A DNA stretch of 64,000 bases from Kocuria rosea subsp. polaris (GTDB taxonomy: Bacteria; Actinomycetota; Actinomycetes; Actinomycetales; Micrococcaceae). Below are positions 29,917 through 39,530 of this stretch, piece by piece. The translations under genes and the position numbers were made by a program. Each line of letters begins with the position of its first letter. Within the stretch, counting starts at the first letter, position 1. Below the pieces are notes generated by a model. That model had not been told where the DNA came from, ran no database searches, and was given only the letters and a program-made list of their open reading frames with translations. The DNA is taken from NCBI RefSeq assembly GCF_001483755.1, contig NZ_LQBK01000009.1, positions 1 to 64,000 on the forward strand, written 5' to 3'.

Positions 29917-29924
29917 CGCCACCC

Positions 29925-29930
29925 ATCCTA
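29925..29930 (-). promoter_or_regulatory. -10 element of hisI-trpE
   Basis: TAGGAT on the minus strand, eight bases before the hisI ATG. It probably drives hisI and the trp genes behind it. Confidence 0.5.
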
Positions 29931-29955
29931 TCGACCCGGCCGCACGCCCCGGGCC

Positions 29956-30010
29956 GGGACCGCCCGGAGGGGCCGGCGGGACCGCCCGGAGGGGCCCGGC
30001 GGGACCGCCC
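29956..30010. repeat. 22/23-bp tandem repeat
   Basis: Unit 1 (29956-29977) and unit 2 (29978-30000) differ by one inserted C. A third copy begins at 30001 and breaks off after ten bases. The units begin GGGACCGCCCGGAGGGG. The run lies between the hisI promoter and the Pr6Pr gene stop. Confidence 0.8.
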
Positions 30011-30018
30011 CGGGGCGC

Positions 30019-30660
30019 TCAGGAGCTCCTGCGCGGGCCCGGCCGGACGGTGGGCAGCCGGGTGGCGGCCACGGTCAGGAAGGACACCGCGAGGATCAGC
30101 ACGGACAGCCCGAGGGCGTAGGTGCCCACCGCCCGGTAGCCGCCCACGAGGGCGGGGTCGAGGAAGAAGTACGGGTACCAGCCCACCATCTGCCCCCGGA
30201 CCAGGGTGTAGACGGCCCACAGAGCCGGGAACACGGTGGACGCCCAGGTCGCGGCCCAGCGCAGCCGCCGGCGGCCGGGGCCCAGCAGGAAGTCGGCCAC
30301 GGCGTAGACGGGCAGCACGAAGTGCAGCACCTGCGAGGACAGCGGGACGAGGAAGAGGTGGCCGAACAGCTCCGCGTTGGCGAGCAGCACCCCGAAGACC
30401 GTCCCGGACACCACGGTGTAGGTGGTGGCGATCGCCCGGAGCCCGGTCAGCCAGCCCGGCTCCTCGGCCCCGGCGGCGGTGTGCAGCAGGGCCAGCAGCA
30501 GGGCCGCCACCAGCAGGAGGGCGCTGTGGATCGTGAAGTAGCTGAACAGGTTGGAGCCCAGGCAGGTGCGCGTCACGAAGGCGCACTCGGACCGGGAGAC
30601 CAGGGCCCAGACCGCGACCGCCAGGGCGCAGGCCCGGGCCGCGACGACGACGACTCGCAC
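30019..30660 (-). CDS. Pr6Pr family membrane protein
   Basis: A 213-residue integral membrane protein with about six hydrophobic helices. It begins at the GTG at 30660, preceded by GGGAGGAGG seven bases upstream, and the first helix starts within five residues. Features of the FAR-17a/AIG1-like Pr6Pr group are visible: NLFSYFTIHSALLLV, a central HFVLPVYAVADFLL and the aromatic turn VGWYPYFFLDP. No biochemical role is known for the bacterial members. It is divergent from the lipoprotein gene, and each has its own -10 element in the 146-base gap. Confidence 0.85.
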   Translation of the reverse strand: MRVVVVAARACALAVAVWALVSRSECAFVTRTCLGSNLFSYFTIHSALLLVAALLLALLHTAAGAEEPGWLTGLRAIATTYTVVSGTVFGVLLANAELFGHLFLVPLSSQVLHFVLPVYAVADFLLGPGRRRLRWAATWASTVFPALWAVYTLVRGQMVGWYPYFFLDPALVGGYRAVGTYALGLSVLILAVSFLTVAATRLPTVRPGPRRSS

Positions 30661-30691
30661 GTTCGACCTCCTCCCGGCCCTCCGGGCTCCA

Positions 30692-30697
30692 GGATAG
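30692..30697 (-). promoter_or_regulatory. -10 element TATCCT for the Pr6Pr gene
   Basis: TATCCT on the minus strand, about 32 bases before the GTG start. Confidence 0.45.
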
Positions 30698-30756
30698 GAG
30701 TCCCGGCGGCGGGATCCGTCCGCTCCGGGGCCCTGCCGGGGCCGGACGGTGGAGTT

Positions 30757-30762
30757 TATGGT
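30757..30762 (+). promoter_or_regulatory. -10 element TATGGT for the lipoprotein gene
   Basis: TATGGT lies 45 bases before the lipoprotein ATG on the plus strand, in the only AT-rich stretch of the gap. Confidence 0.45.
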
Positions 30763-30806
30763 GGGAGCAGGACCAGATCGGCGACGGCGGACGGGACACC
30801 AGGACG

Positions 30807-31313
30807 ATGCGCTCCAGGACGATGGCGGGGCGGCGGCGCGCGGCCCCCGGCGCGGTGGCGGCCGTTCTCGCCGTCGCGCTGGTGGGCGGGTGCGGGGACC
30901 CCGGCGCGCCGGGCACCCCGAGCGGCTCCCCCGGCGCCACGGCCGCGCCGGCGACCTCCTCCGCCGGGACGCCCGCGCCGGGACCGTCCGGGCCGTGGGG
31001 CGCGTACCCGGACCGGCGGGAGGCGTGCGCGGCGGTCGCCGACGACCTCCTGGCGCTCGCCCTGCTGCCGGCCGGGCTCTCGGCCGGTCCGACCGTGGCG
31101 GACGTCCAGGACGTCGAGGACGAGGTGGAGGCCGTGCGGGACGCCGCTCCGCCGGCACTGGCCGCGGACCTCGCGCGGGTGCAGCTGCTGGTCGACTCCT
31201 ACGGCGAGGCCCTGGCGGAGGACCCGTCGGCCCGCTTCGACGGGCAGGCGCTCGACGAGGCGCTCGCGCCCGTGCGGGACTGGCTGGACGAGACCTGCCG
31301 GGGCGGGGCCTGA
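30807..31313 (+). CDS. Predicted lipoprotein, unknown function
   Basis: A 168-residue exported protein. The N-terminus has a basic region (RGRRR-like, residues 2-11), a hydrophobic core and the lipobox LVGGC with the lipidated Cys at residue 29. A low-complexity Pro/Ser/Thr/Gly linker (about 30-63) leads to a helical, acidic domain with two cysteines (C74 region ACAAV and the C-terminal ETCRGG), which may form a disulfide. I do not recognise a family. It should be a substrate of Lgt (22747). It converges on the AraC gene with a 10-base gap. Confidence 0.75.
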   Translation: MRSRTMAGRRRAAPGAVAAVLAVALVGGCGDPGAPGTPSGSPGATAAPATSSAGTPAPGPSGPWGAYPDRREACAAVADDLLALALLPAGLSAGPTVADVQDVEDEVEAVRDAAPPALAADLARVQLLVDSYGEALAEDPSARFDGQALDEALAPVRDWLDETCRGGA

Positions 31314-31323
31314 GCCGGCGGGC

Positions 31324-32328
31324 TCAGCGGTGCAGCGTGGCGCTGGGCGCCTCGCCGAACCGGGTACGGTAGGCGGTCGCGAAGCGCCCGGCGTGGGCGA
31401 AGCCCCAGCGCGCCGCGACGGCGGCGACCGTCTCGTCCGCGACCGGGTCGGCGCGGAGCAGGTCGCGGCGGGCGGCGTCCAGGCGGGCCTCCCGCAGGTG
31501 GCCGACGGGCGTGCGGCCGAGCTCCCGGCGGAACGCGGCCTGCAGCCCGCGCGGGCTCATCCGTGCCGCCGCGGCGATCTCGGCGAGGCCGATGTCCTCG
31601 TGCAGGTGCTCCTCGACGAAGGCCACCGCCCGGCGCAGCTGGGCCCGCAGCGCCGGTGCGCCCGCGGGAGGCGCCGGCTGCGCGAGGAAGGTGTTCGGGA
31701 AGCAGTGCAGCAGCGCCGTGGCCAGCGACCGGAACGCCTCGGCCCGCACCAGCGGGGTGCTCAGTGCCTCGGCGTTGGGCAGCAGGTCCTGGTGGAAGTG
31801 CCGCACCTCGGAGAGCCAGTACCGCGTCAGCTGCGGGGACGCCGGCGTGCTGCCCGTGAAGCGCAGTCCGAAGGCCGGCTCGCCCAGCAGGCCGCGCGCG
31901 AGGTCCCGGACGGCGTCCGCGTCCAGGACCACGGTGCCCAGCTCCAGCAGCCCGTCCCACCGGCCGCCGTACAGTCCCTGCGGCAGCAGGAACGGCAGGG
32001 CCGTGCGGATCTGCTCCCGCCCGGCGCTGAGCGTCAGCCGCCCGGTCAGCACGTGCACCACGGAGTACGTGCCCGAGACGTCGCCCGTGCCCGAGGACGC
32101 CGAGGTGGCCAGCCGGAACCGGTGCGCCAGGAGGGGGCCCGTCGAGGCCGCGGCCATCCGCAGCTCGAACGAGCCGTCGGCCGGCGCCCGCATGCCGAGG
32201 CCGGTGTAGAGCTCGGACATGGCGGCGATGCCCCGGTCGGGGTCGCGGGTGGAGAACGACGTCCGCCGGAGCGGGCCGCCCGGGGCGCGGGTGTCCTCCC
32301 CCGGCCCGGAGCTCTCGGAGGTGCTCAT
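31324..32328 (-). CDS. AraC family transcriptional regulator
   Basis: A 334-residue regulator. Residues about 1-220 form a ligand-sensing region of the AraC-binding-like type (FELRMAAASTGPLLAHRFRL, then VVHVLTGRLTLSAG). Residues about 230-334 hold the two helix-turn-helix units, beginning RRAVAFVEEHLHEDIGLAEIA and ending in the usual FAHAGRFATAYRTRFGEAPS, which fits the family's second helix pattern. The ligand and targets are unknown, and no obvious catabolic operon is adjacent. The ATG at 32328 has GGAGGAG four bases upstream. It follows the 58-aa gene behind a terminator hairpin. Confidence 0.9.
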   Translation of the reverse strand: MSTSESSGPGEDTRAPGGPLRRTSFSTRDPDRGIAAMSELYTGLGMRAPADGSFELRMAAASTGPLLAHRFRLATSASSGTGDVSGTYSVVHVLTGRLTLSAGREQIRTALPFLLPQGLYGGRWDGLLELGTVVLDADAVRDLARGLLGEPAFGLRFTGSTPASPQLTRYWLSEVRHFHQDLLPNAEALSTPLVRAEAFRSLATALLHCFPNTFLAQPAPPAGAPALRAQLRRAVAFVEEHLHEDIGLAEIAAAARMSPRGLQAAFRRELGRTPVGHLREARLDAARRDLLRADPVADETVAAVAARWGFAHAGRFATAYRTRFGEAPSATLHR

Positions 32329-32343
32329 CGGTCTCCTCCGCGC

Positions 32344-32380
32344 GTGCGGCAGCGGCCCCGGGGCGGGGCCGCTGCCGCAC
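32344..32380 (-). terminator. Hairpin after the 58-aa gene
   Basis: A perfect 16-bp stem (32344-32359 with 32365-32380) and 5-base loop start seven bases past the stop codon of the small gene and lie just before the AraC ribosome site. Confidence 0.75.
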
Positions 32381-32386
32381 GGTGCG

Positions 32387-32563
32387 CTATCGGCGGTTGA
32401 GGAGGCCGCGCAGCATGCCGCCGATACCGCGGCCGGACCGGCCGGCGCCCGCCTGGCCGGCGGCGTTCATCCCGCGGGTGCCCCGGCGGCCGCCGGCGGC
32501 GCGCCCGGCGGTCGTCCCGCCGGCTCGCCCGGTGAAGCTCCTGATGATGCTGTTCAGTCCCAC
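32387..32563 (-). CDS. Small Gly/Arg-rich protein (58 aa)
   Basis: A 58-codon gene starts with GTG at 32563, with AAGGAG six bases upstream, and ends in TAG at 32387. The product begins MGLNSIIRSFTGR and ends GGMLRGLLNRR. It is strongly basic and rich in Gly, Arg and Ala, with short amphipathic ends. A dedicated hairpin terminator follows. The combination of a strong ribosome site, a clean stop and a terminator argues for a real gene. I do not recognise a family; nucleic acid or membrane binding are guesses from composition. Confidence 0.65.
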   Translation of the reverse strand: MGLNSIIRSFTGRAGGTTAGRAAGGRRGTRGMNAAGQAGAGRSGRGIGGMLRGLLNRR

Positions 32564-32653
32564 GGTGGACTCCTTCGTCGTCGGCCTGTCGAGCGACTGT
32601 CGTCAGCTCACTGCCGACTCTACGCCCGCAGGACGTCCCGGGCCACGGGTCGT

Positions 32654-33418
32654 TCAGCGCACCTCGTGGCCGGCCGCGCGCAGCGCGTCCTTGACCTCGG
32701 CGATCGCGTGGACGGGACCGAAGTGGAAGATCGAGGCGGCGAGCACGGCGTCGGCGCCCGCGTCCACGGCCGGCGGGAAGTGCTCGGGGGCGCCCGCGCC
32801 GCCGGAGGCGATCAGGGGCACGTGCACCCGGGCGCGCACGGCCCGGATCATCTCCAGGTCGAAGCCCTCCTGCGTGCCGTCCGCGTCCATGGAGTTGAGC
32901 AGGATCTCCCCCACCCCGCGGTCCTCGGCCTCCCGCGCCCAGTCGAGGGCGTCGAGGCCGGTCAGCGTGCGCCCCCCGTGGGTGGTGACCTCGAAGCCCG
33001 AGGCGGTGTTGCCCGTGCGGCGGGCGTCGAGGGACAGGACGAGCACCTGGCTGCCGAAGTGCCCGGTGATCTCGTCGATCACCTCCGGACGGGCGACCGC
33101 GGCGGTGTTGATGGAGGCCTTGTCCGCACCGCAGCGCAGCAGCCGGTCCACGTCGGCGACCGCGCGGACGCCGCCGCCCACGGTGAGGGGGATGAAGACC
33201 TGCTCCGCGGTGCGGGAGACCACGTCGAAGGTCGTCGCCCGGGCCGCCGAGGACGCCGTGACGTCGAGGAAGGTCAGCTCGTCCGCGCCGGCCTCGTTGT
33301 AGCGTTTGGCGAGCTCGACCGGGTCACCGGCGTCGCGCAGGTTCTCGAAGTTCACGCCCTTGACGACTCGACCGGCGTCGACGTCCAGGCACGGGATGAC
33401 ACGTACGGCAACGCCCAC
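32654..33418 (-). CDS. hisF: Imidazole glycerol phosphate synthase cyclase subunit
   Basis: A 254-residue TIM-barrel enzyme that, with HisH, makes imidazole glycerol phosphate and AICAR. The first strand [17 protein letters not shown] carries the catalytic Asp (about residue 12), and the second catalytic region FLDVTASS is present. Phosphate sites [19 protein letters not shown] and [12 protein letters not shown] are intact. The start is the GTG at 33418, with GAGGAGG eight bases upstream; the upstream GTG at 33427 directly abuts that site. The gene follows hisG by 44 bases, so hisE, hisG and hisF are probably one transcript. The hisH and hisA genes are not in the window. Confidence 0.95.
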   Translation of the reverse strand: MGVAVRVIPCLDVDAGRVVKGVNFENLRDAGDPVELAKRYNEAGADELTFLDVTASSAARATTFDVVSRTAEQVFIPLTVGGGVRAVADVDRLLRCGADKASINTAAVARPEVIDEITGHFGSQVLVLSLDARRTGNTASGFEVTTHGGRTLTGLDALDWAREAEDRGVGEILLNSMDADGTQEGFDLEMIRAVRARVHVPLIASGGAGAPEHFPPAVDAGADAVLAASIFHFGPVHAIAEVKDALRAAGHEVR

Positions 33419-33462
33419 GGGCGGCACCTCCTCGGCTGCGGGAACGGGCGGGTGGGCAGGAC

Positions 33463-34308
33463 TCAGATCCGGGCGGCCTGGATCGGGGAGACCAGGATGG
33501 CGCGGGCCCCGACGTCGTAGAGGGCGTCCATGACCTTGTTGGTCTCCGACTTGGGGACCATGGCGCGCACGGCCCAGGCGTTGCCGCGGCCGAGCCGGGA
33601 GATGGTGGGTCCCTCCATGCCGGGGGTGATCCGGGTCGCGGCCTCGACGTACTCCTCGGCCACGTCGTAGTCCATCAGCACGTACTGCCGGGCCACGAGC
33701 ACCCCCTGCAGGCGGCGGCGCAGCACGGCCAGGCCCTCGGGCTCGGTGGTGGCACGGCTGCGGATGAGCAGCGCCTCGGAGGTCATGATGGGCTCGCCGA
33801 AGACCTGCAGGCCCGCGGCGCGCAGGGTGTTGCCGGTCTCCACGACGTCGGCGATCGCGTCGGCCACGCCCAGCCGGATCGAGGACTCCACGGCCCCGTC
33901 GAGACGGACCACGGAGGCGTCCACCCCGCGCTCGGCGAGGTGGTCGCGCAGCAGGCCGTCGTAGCTCGTGGCGATCCGCCGGCCCGCCAGCTCGGCGATC
34001 GAGGAGAACTCGCCCGCGGGCCCCGCGAAGCGGAACGTGGACCGGGCGAAGTCCAACCCCAGGTCCTCGTCGGCGTGGGCGCCGGAGTCCAGGAGCAGGT
34101 CCCGGCCGGTGATCCCCACGTCGAGGATGCCCCCGCCCACGTACACGGCGATGTCCCGGGGGCGCAGGTAGAAGAACTCGACGTTGTTCTCGGGGTCCAC
34201 GAGCACCAGCTCGCGGGAGTCCCGGCGCTGCCGGTAGCCGGCCTCCTTGAGCATCGTGACGGAGGATTCGGACAGGGCGCCCTTGTTGGGCACTGCGACA
34301 CGCAGCAT
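33463..34308 (-). CDS. hisG: ATP phosphoribosyltransferase, long form
   Basis: A 281-residue enzyme for the first committed step of histidine synthesis, condensing ATP with PRPP. The N-terminus [13 protein letters not shown] and the PRPP-binding [14 protein letters not shown] are clear. The length and C-terminal domain (about residues 205-281, [20 protein letters not shown]) show the long form with a regulatory ACT-like domain for histidine feedback; it should not need HisZ. The ATG at 34308 follows GGAACC-type sequence rather than a strong ribosome site. It lies between hisE and hisF on the same strand. Confidence 0.95.
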   Translation of the reverse strand: MLRVAVPNKGALSESSVTMLKEAGYRQRRDSRELVLVDPENNVEFFYLRPRDIAVYVGGGILDVGITGRDLLLDSGAHADEDLGLDFARSTFRFAGPAGEFSSIAELAGRRIATSYDGLLRDHLAERGVDASVVRLDGAVESSIRLGVADAIADVVETGNTLRAAGLQVFGEPIMTSEALLIRSRATTEPEGLAVLRRRLQGVLVARQYVLMDYDVAEEYVEAATRITPGMEGPTISRLGRGNAWAVRAMVPKSETNKVMDALYDVGARAILVSPIQAARI

Positions 34309-34367
34309 GGGGTTCCTTCTCGGCTTCGGGGCTTCGGTGGGGCGGGGACGCCGGTGCGGCGGGGCGC

Positions 34368-34631
34368 TCAGAGGTGGCGGTAGACGTCCTCGAGCCGCAG
34401 GCCCTTGGCGACCATCATCACCTGCAGGTGGTAGAGCAGCTGCGAGATCTCCTCCGCGGCCTGCTCCGAGGTCTCGTACTCGCAGGCCATCCAGACCTCG
34501 GCGGCCTCCTCGACGACCTTCTTGCCGATGCCGTGCACACCGGTGTCGAGCTCGCGGACCGTGCCCGAGCCTTCCGGACGGGTCGCGGCTTTGTCGCTGA
34601 TCTCGGCGAAGAGGGTCTCGAAGGTTTTCAC
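34368..34631 (-). CDS. hisE: Phosphoribosyl-ATP pyrophosphatase
   Basis: An 87-residue all-helical enzyme that removes pyrophosphate from phosphoribosyl-ATP, the second step of histidine synthesis. The MazG-like metal site is visible in [16 protein letters not shown] and [14 protein letters not shown]. The GTG at 34631 lies seven bases after TACCCT (34639-34644), so the mRNA appears leaderless; no ribosome site is present. It is the first gene of a hisE-hisG-hisF unit and follows ribH on the same strand with only 70 bases between. Confidence 0.94.
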   Translation of the reverse strand: MKTFETLFAEISDKAATRPEGSGTVRELDTGVHGIGKKVVEEAAEVWMACEYETSEQAAEEISQLLYHLQVMMVAKGLRLEDVYRHL

Positions 34632-34638
34632 GACTACC

Positions 34639-34644
34639 AGGGTA
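34639..34644 (-). promoter_or_regulatory. -10 element of hisE, leaderless arrangement
   Basis: TACCCT on the minus strand ends seven bases before the hisE GTG. It gives the his genes their own promoter behind the rib operon. Confidence 0.6.
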
Positions 34645-34701
34645 ATGGGTCCGCGGGGGCCTCCCGACCGGCAGCGCACCGGACGGCCCGCGGCGCGGGG
34701 C

Positions 34702-36609
<1,908 letters not shown>

Positions 36610-36613
<4 letters not shown>

Positions 36614-37287
36614 GCTCCTTCTCCTGCCGTGGTCCGGGCCGTCCCCGGCGCCGGGGTGCTGTCGGTCCGGGCGAAGGCCAGCAGGCGCTGGGCGTACTTC
36701 GCGAGGACGTCGACCTCGAGGTTGACGGACGCGCCGACGGGGCGGCGTCCGAGGGTGGTCTCCGCCAGGGTCGCCGGGATGAGCCCGACCTCGAACCAGT
36801 GCTCCGCGGCCCCGGGCGCGCTGACGGCCGTCACGGTGAGGGACACGCCGTCGACGGCGACCGAGCCCTTCTCGGCGAGGAACGGGGCCAGCTCGGCGGG
36901 CACGGCGACCCGGACCCGCTCCCACTCCCCCAGGTCCTCCCGGGCCGAGACGGTGCCCGTGCCGTCCACGTGGCCCTGGACCACGTGCCCGTCGAGCCGC
37001 CCCCCGGCGGGCACGCAGCGCTCCAGGTTCACGCTGTCGCCCGCGGCCAGCGCTCCCAGGGTGGTGCGCACGAGCGTCTCGCCGATGACGTCGGCCAGGA
37101 ACTGCCCGGGGCCGATCTCCGCGGTGCGGGTGGCCGTGAGGCAGACGCCGTTCACGGCGAGGGAGCCGCCGTGCGGCAGGTCCGCGACGAGGGGCCCGGC
37201 GTCCACGAGGAGGCGGGCGCTCGTGCCGTCCGGGCCGGGGTCGACCGAGCGCACGGTGCCCTGGCCGGCGACGATTCCTGTGAACAT
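36610..37287 (-). CDS. ribE: Riboflavin synthase alpha chain
   Basis: A 225-residue enzyme that dismutates two lumazine molecules into riboflavin. Two homologous barrels are visible: N-terminal [12 protein letters not shown] with NGVCLTAT near residue 47, and a second copy with [10 protein letters not shown] near 145. The conserved [11 protein letters not shown] segment joins them. The ATG at 37287 is followed directly by the conserved MFTGI start of the family, which fixes it. It lies 128 bases after ribD, with a repeat-bearing gap, and its stop overlaps ribB. Confidence 0.95.
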
Positions 37288-37306
37288 GCGGTGCTTCCTC
37301 TGTCTC

Positions 37307-37350
37307 TCGGTCTGCAGTCCGTCGGTCTGCTGTCTGTCGGTCTTCGGTCT
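37307..37350. repeat. TCGGTCT repeats between ribD and ribE
   Basis: Four copies of TCGGTCT start at 37307, 37322, 37337 and 37344. The first two belong to a 15-base unit (TCGGTCTGCWGTCYG). They lie in the 128-base gap between ribD and ribE, 20-63 bases before the ribE start. Confidence 0.8.
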
Positions 37351-37415
37351 CTTCGTCCCGGGCCCGTGCCCGCGGCGCCCGCGGTACGGTGCGGTGGCCC
37401 CGCACCGGGTGCCGC

Positions 37416-38474
37416 TCAGTCCGGCGGCACGGGCCGCAGGTGGATCCACAGGTCCGGGCCGAGCTGCTGCACGGGCCCTCCGCCGGTGGGGTCGAGCCGC
37501 CACCGGGAGGCGTCCGCGAGGGTGCCCACGCCCAGCTCCTCGAAGGCGGGCCGTCCGGCCCCGAGCACGAGGGGCGCCTGGTAGAGGCTCAGCTCGTCGA
37601 CGAGTCCCGCGCGCAGGAAGCCCGCGGCCACGGTGGCCCCGCCCTCGATCAGCACGTGGCGCACGCCGGCGTCGTAGAGCTCGGCCAGGGCGGAGTGCGG
37701 GTCGTGGGTCGTGACGTGCCGGAAGCGCCCGTCGGTCCCGCGGATCGCGGCGTCCGGCGGCACCGGGCGCAGGCCCATGGCGACGCGCAGGGGCTGCCGC
37801 GGGACGGCGCCGCCGTCGCCGGTGCGGGCGGTGAGGCGGGGGTCGTCGGCGAGGACCGTGCCGCTGCCCACGAGGACGGCGTCGGCGCGGGCCCGCAGGT
37901 CGTGGCCGTGCTCGCGGGCGGAGGAGGACGTAATCCACCGGCTGGTCCCGTCCGCGGCGGCGATCCGGGCGTCGAGGCTCTGGGCGACCTTCAGCGTCAC
38001 GAACGGCCGCTGGGCGCGCATCGTCTCGCCCCAGCGGTCGTTGAGGGCCTCCGCCTCCCCGGCCAGCACCCCCGGCCGGACCTCGACCCCCGCGGCCCGC
38101 AGGGTGGCGGCCCCGCCGGCGGCGGCGAGCGTGCGGTCGGGGGCGCCGTAGACCACCCGGGGCACGCCCGCCGCGATGATCGCCTGGGCGCACGGGCCGG
38201 TGCGGCCCCAGTGGTTGCACGGCTCGAGGGTCACGTACATGGTGGTCCCGCGCAGGTCGGTGCCGACGGACGCGGCGCGCTCCAGGACGTCGACCTCGGC
38301 GTGGACGGTGCCCGCGCCCCGGTGGTGGCCGACGTGCAGGATCCGGCCCCCGGCGTCGACGAGGACGGCGCCCACGAGCGGATTGGCCCCGCGCGGGCCG
38401 CGCGCCGCCGCGTGCAGGGCGGTCCGCATGACCGACCGCTCGGCGTCGTCGCCGCTCCGGTGCTGCGGGTCCAT
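37416..38474 (-). CDS. ribD: Bifunctional riboflavin deaminase-reductase
   Basis: A 352-residue two-domain enzyme. Residues about 10-145 form the deaminase, with zinc-binding [10 protein letters not shown] and [13 protein letters not shown]. Residues about 150-352 form the reductase, with [14 protein letters not shown], the [15 protein letters not shown] motif and [13 protein letters not shown]. The ATG at 38474 has AAAGGA seven bases upstream. It is the first gene of the rib operon, immediately downstream of the FMN riboswitch and its hairpins. The much longer open frame upstream crosses the riboswitch and is not coding. Confidence 0.95.
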   Translation of the reverse strand: MDPQHRSGDDAERSVMRTALHAAARGPRGANPLVGAVLVDAGGRILHVGHHRGAGTVHAEVDVLERAASVGTDLRGTTMYVTLEPCNHWGRTGPCAQAIIAAGVPRVVYGAPDRTLAAAGGAATLRAAGVEVRPGVLAGEAEALNDRWGETMRAQRPFVTLKVAQSLDARIAAADGTSRWITSSSAREHGHDLRARADAVLVGSGTVLADDPRLTARTGDGGAVPRQPLRVAMGLRPVPPDAAIRGTDGRFRHVTTHDPHSALAELYDAGVRHVLIEGGATVAAGFLRAGLVDELSLYQAPLVLGAGRPAFEELGVGTLADASRWRLDPTGGGPVQQLGPDLWIHLRPVPPD

Positions 38475-38522
38475 CACGTCGTCCTTTCCCGGGTCGGTTC
38501 CGGGGCGCAGGACAACGGTGCG

Positions 38523-38550
38523 GCCGTCCGGACCCGCGGGTCCGGACGGC
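38523..38550 (-). terminator. Expression-platform hairpin of the FMN riboswitch
   Basis: A near-perfect palindrome (38523-38534 with 38539-38550; centre CGCG) lies between the aptamer and the ribD ribosome site. A second GC hairpin (about 38552-38580) precedes it. There is no U-tract, so it may act by termination or by hiding the ribosome site. Confidence 0.6.
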
Positions 38551-38591
38551 GCCGTGGCCGGTGCCGTGGACGGCACGGCACGGAGCCGTTG

Positions 38592-38753
38592 AACGTGTTG
38601 CCTTCCATCCAGACTGTGACTGTCGGTACCGGAGTTCCACCGGTTCGGCCGGGCGACCCGCCGGTGCGGGCGCTGGGCGCCTGCACGGACGTGGTCGTCC
38701 GGTTCGCGGACTGTGACCGCCGGTTCGGACTTGCACCGACCCCGGAACACGTT
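38592..38753 (-). promoter_or_regulatory. FMN riboswitch (RFN element)
   Basis: Read on the minus strand, the region has an 8-bp closing stem (AACACGTT / AACGTGTT) and the conserved RFN blocks: GGGTCGGTGCAAGTCCG near the 5' side, ACCGGCGGTCACAGTCCGCG, a GGTGGAACTCCGGTACCGAC block, and CAGTCACAGTCTGGATGGAAG at the 3' side. It lies directly before ribD and should repress ribDEBAH when FMN is bound. Confidence 0.95.
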
Positions 38754-38765
38754 GTTCGTGCCTCG

Positions 38766-38774
38766 ATTATGTCA
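38766..38774 (-). promoter_or_regulatory. Extended -10 promoter of the rib operon
   Basis: TGACATAAT on the minus strand (TGn plus CATAAT) sits about a dozen bases before the riboswitch closing stem. It is the most AT-rich -10 in the region, and transcription would start just before the aptamer. Confidence 0.65.
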
Positions 38775-38830
38775 CAGGGGGTGCCGCCGGAGGCCCGCCG
38801 GGGCGCGGCGGGGCGCGGCGGGCCGCCGGC

Positions 38831-39496
38831 TCAGTCCTGGGCGGCGCGGGCCGCCCCGCGCAGCGCGGTGATCGCGGCCTCGGGGTCCCCCGCGCCGTAG
38901 ACGGCGGAGCCGGCCACGAACGTGTCGGCCCCGGCCTCTGCGGCCCGCACGATGGTCTCCTCCGTGATCCCGCCGTCCACCTGCAGGGCCACCCTGCCCC
39001 CGCCCGCCCGGATCGCCTCGGCGGCCCGCCGGATCTTCGGCAGCGTGACGTCGAGGAAGGCCTGCCCGCCGAAGCCCGGCTCCACCGTCATGACCAGCAG
39101 CATGTCCAGCTCCGGCAGCAGGTCGAGGTACGGCTCCACGGGGGTCGCGGGGCGCAGGGCCATCCCGGCCCGGGCACCGTGGGCGCGCAGCTCGCGGGCC
39201 AGCTTCAGCGGGGCGCGCGCCGCCTCGGCGTGGAAGGTCACCGACTCGCAGCCGAGCTCGGCGTAGCCGGCGGCCCAGCGGTCCGCGTCCTCGATCATCA
39301 GGTGCACGTCCAGCGGGAGGGGGCTGACCGCGAGGATCCGCTCCACGAGGGGCATGCCCAGCGTGAGGTTCGGGACGAAGTGGTTGTCCATGACGTCCAC
39401 GTGCACGGCGTCGGCGGTGCCGATCCGGCCCAGCTCCGCCTCGAGGTTGACGAAGTCGGCGGAGAGGATCGAGGGGTGGATGCAGGTTCGGGACAC
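38831..39496 (-). CDS. rpe: Ribulose-phosphate 3-epimerase
   Basis: A 221-residue TIM-barrel enzyme interconverting ribulose 5-phosphate and xylulose 5-phosphate. The motifs [10 protein letters not shown], the metal His/Asp of [23 protein letters not shown] and VDGGI near the C-terminus are all present. The GTG at 39496 has AGGAG five bases upstream. It follows rsmB by 34 bases and precedes the FMN-controlled rib operon. Its product pool feeds RibB directly, which may explain the conserved neighbourhood. Confidence 0.96.
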   Translation of the reverse strand: MSRTCIHPSILSADFVNLEAELGRIGTADAVHVDVMDNHFVPNLTLGMPLVERILAVSPLPLDVHLMIEDADRWAAGYAELGCESVTFHAEAARAPLKLARELRAHGARAGMALRPATPVEPYLDLLPELDMLLVMTVEPGFGGQAFLDVTLPKIRRAAEAIRAGGGRVALQVDGGITEETIVRAAEAGADTFVAGSAVYGAGDPEAAITALRGAARAAQD

Positions 39497-39530
39497 GGGG
39501 ACTCCTGGTGGTGGTGGGTCGGTCGGGGCG

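Noticed and set aside
29917-29922. GTG at 29922 as the hisI start
   Set aside because: It lies only two bases from the TAGGAT box; the ATG at 29916 fits leaderless spacing. Still possible if another promoter is used.
28405-32400. A 1331-codon plus-strand frame across trpE, hisI, the lipoprotein and the AraC gene
   Set aside because: It crosses several well-supported genes and promoters and shows no recognisable domain.
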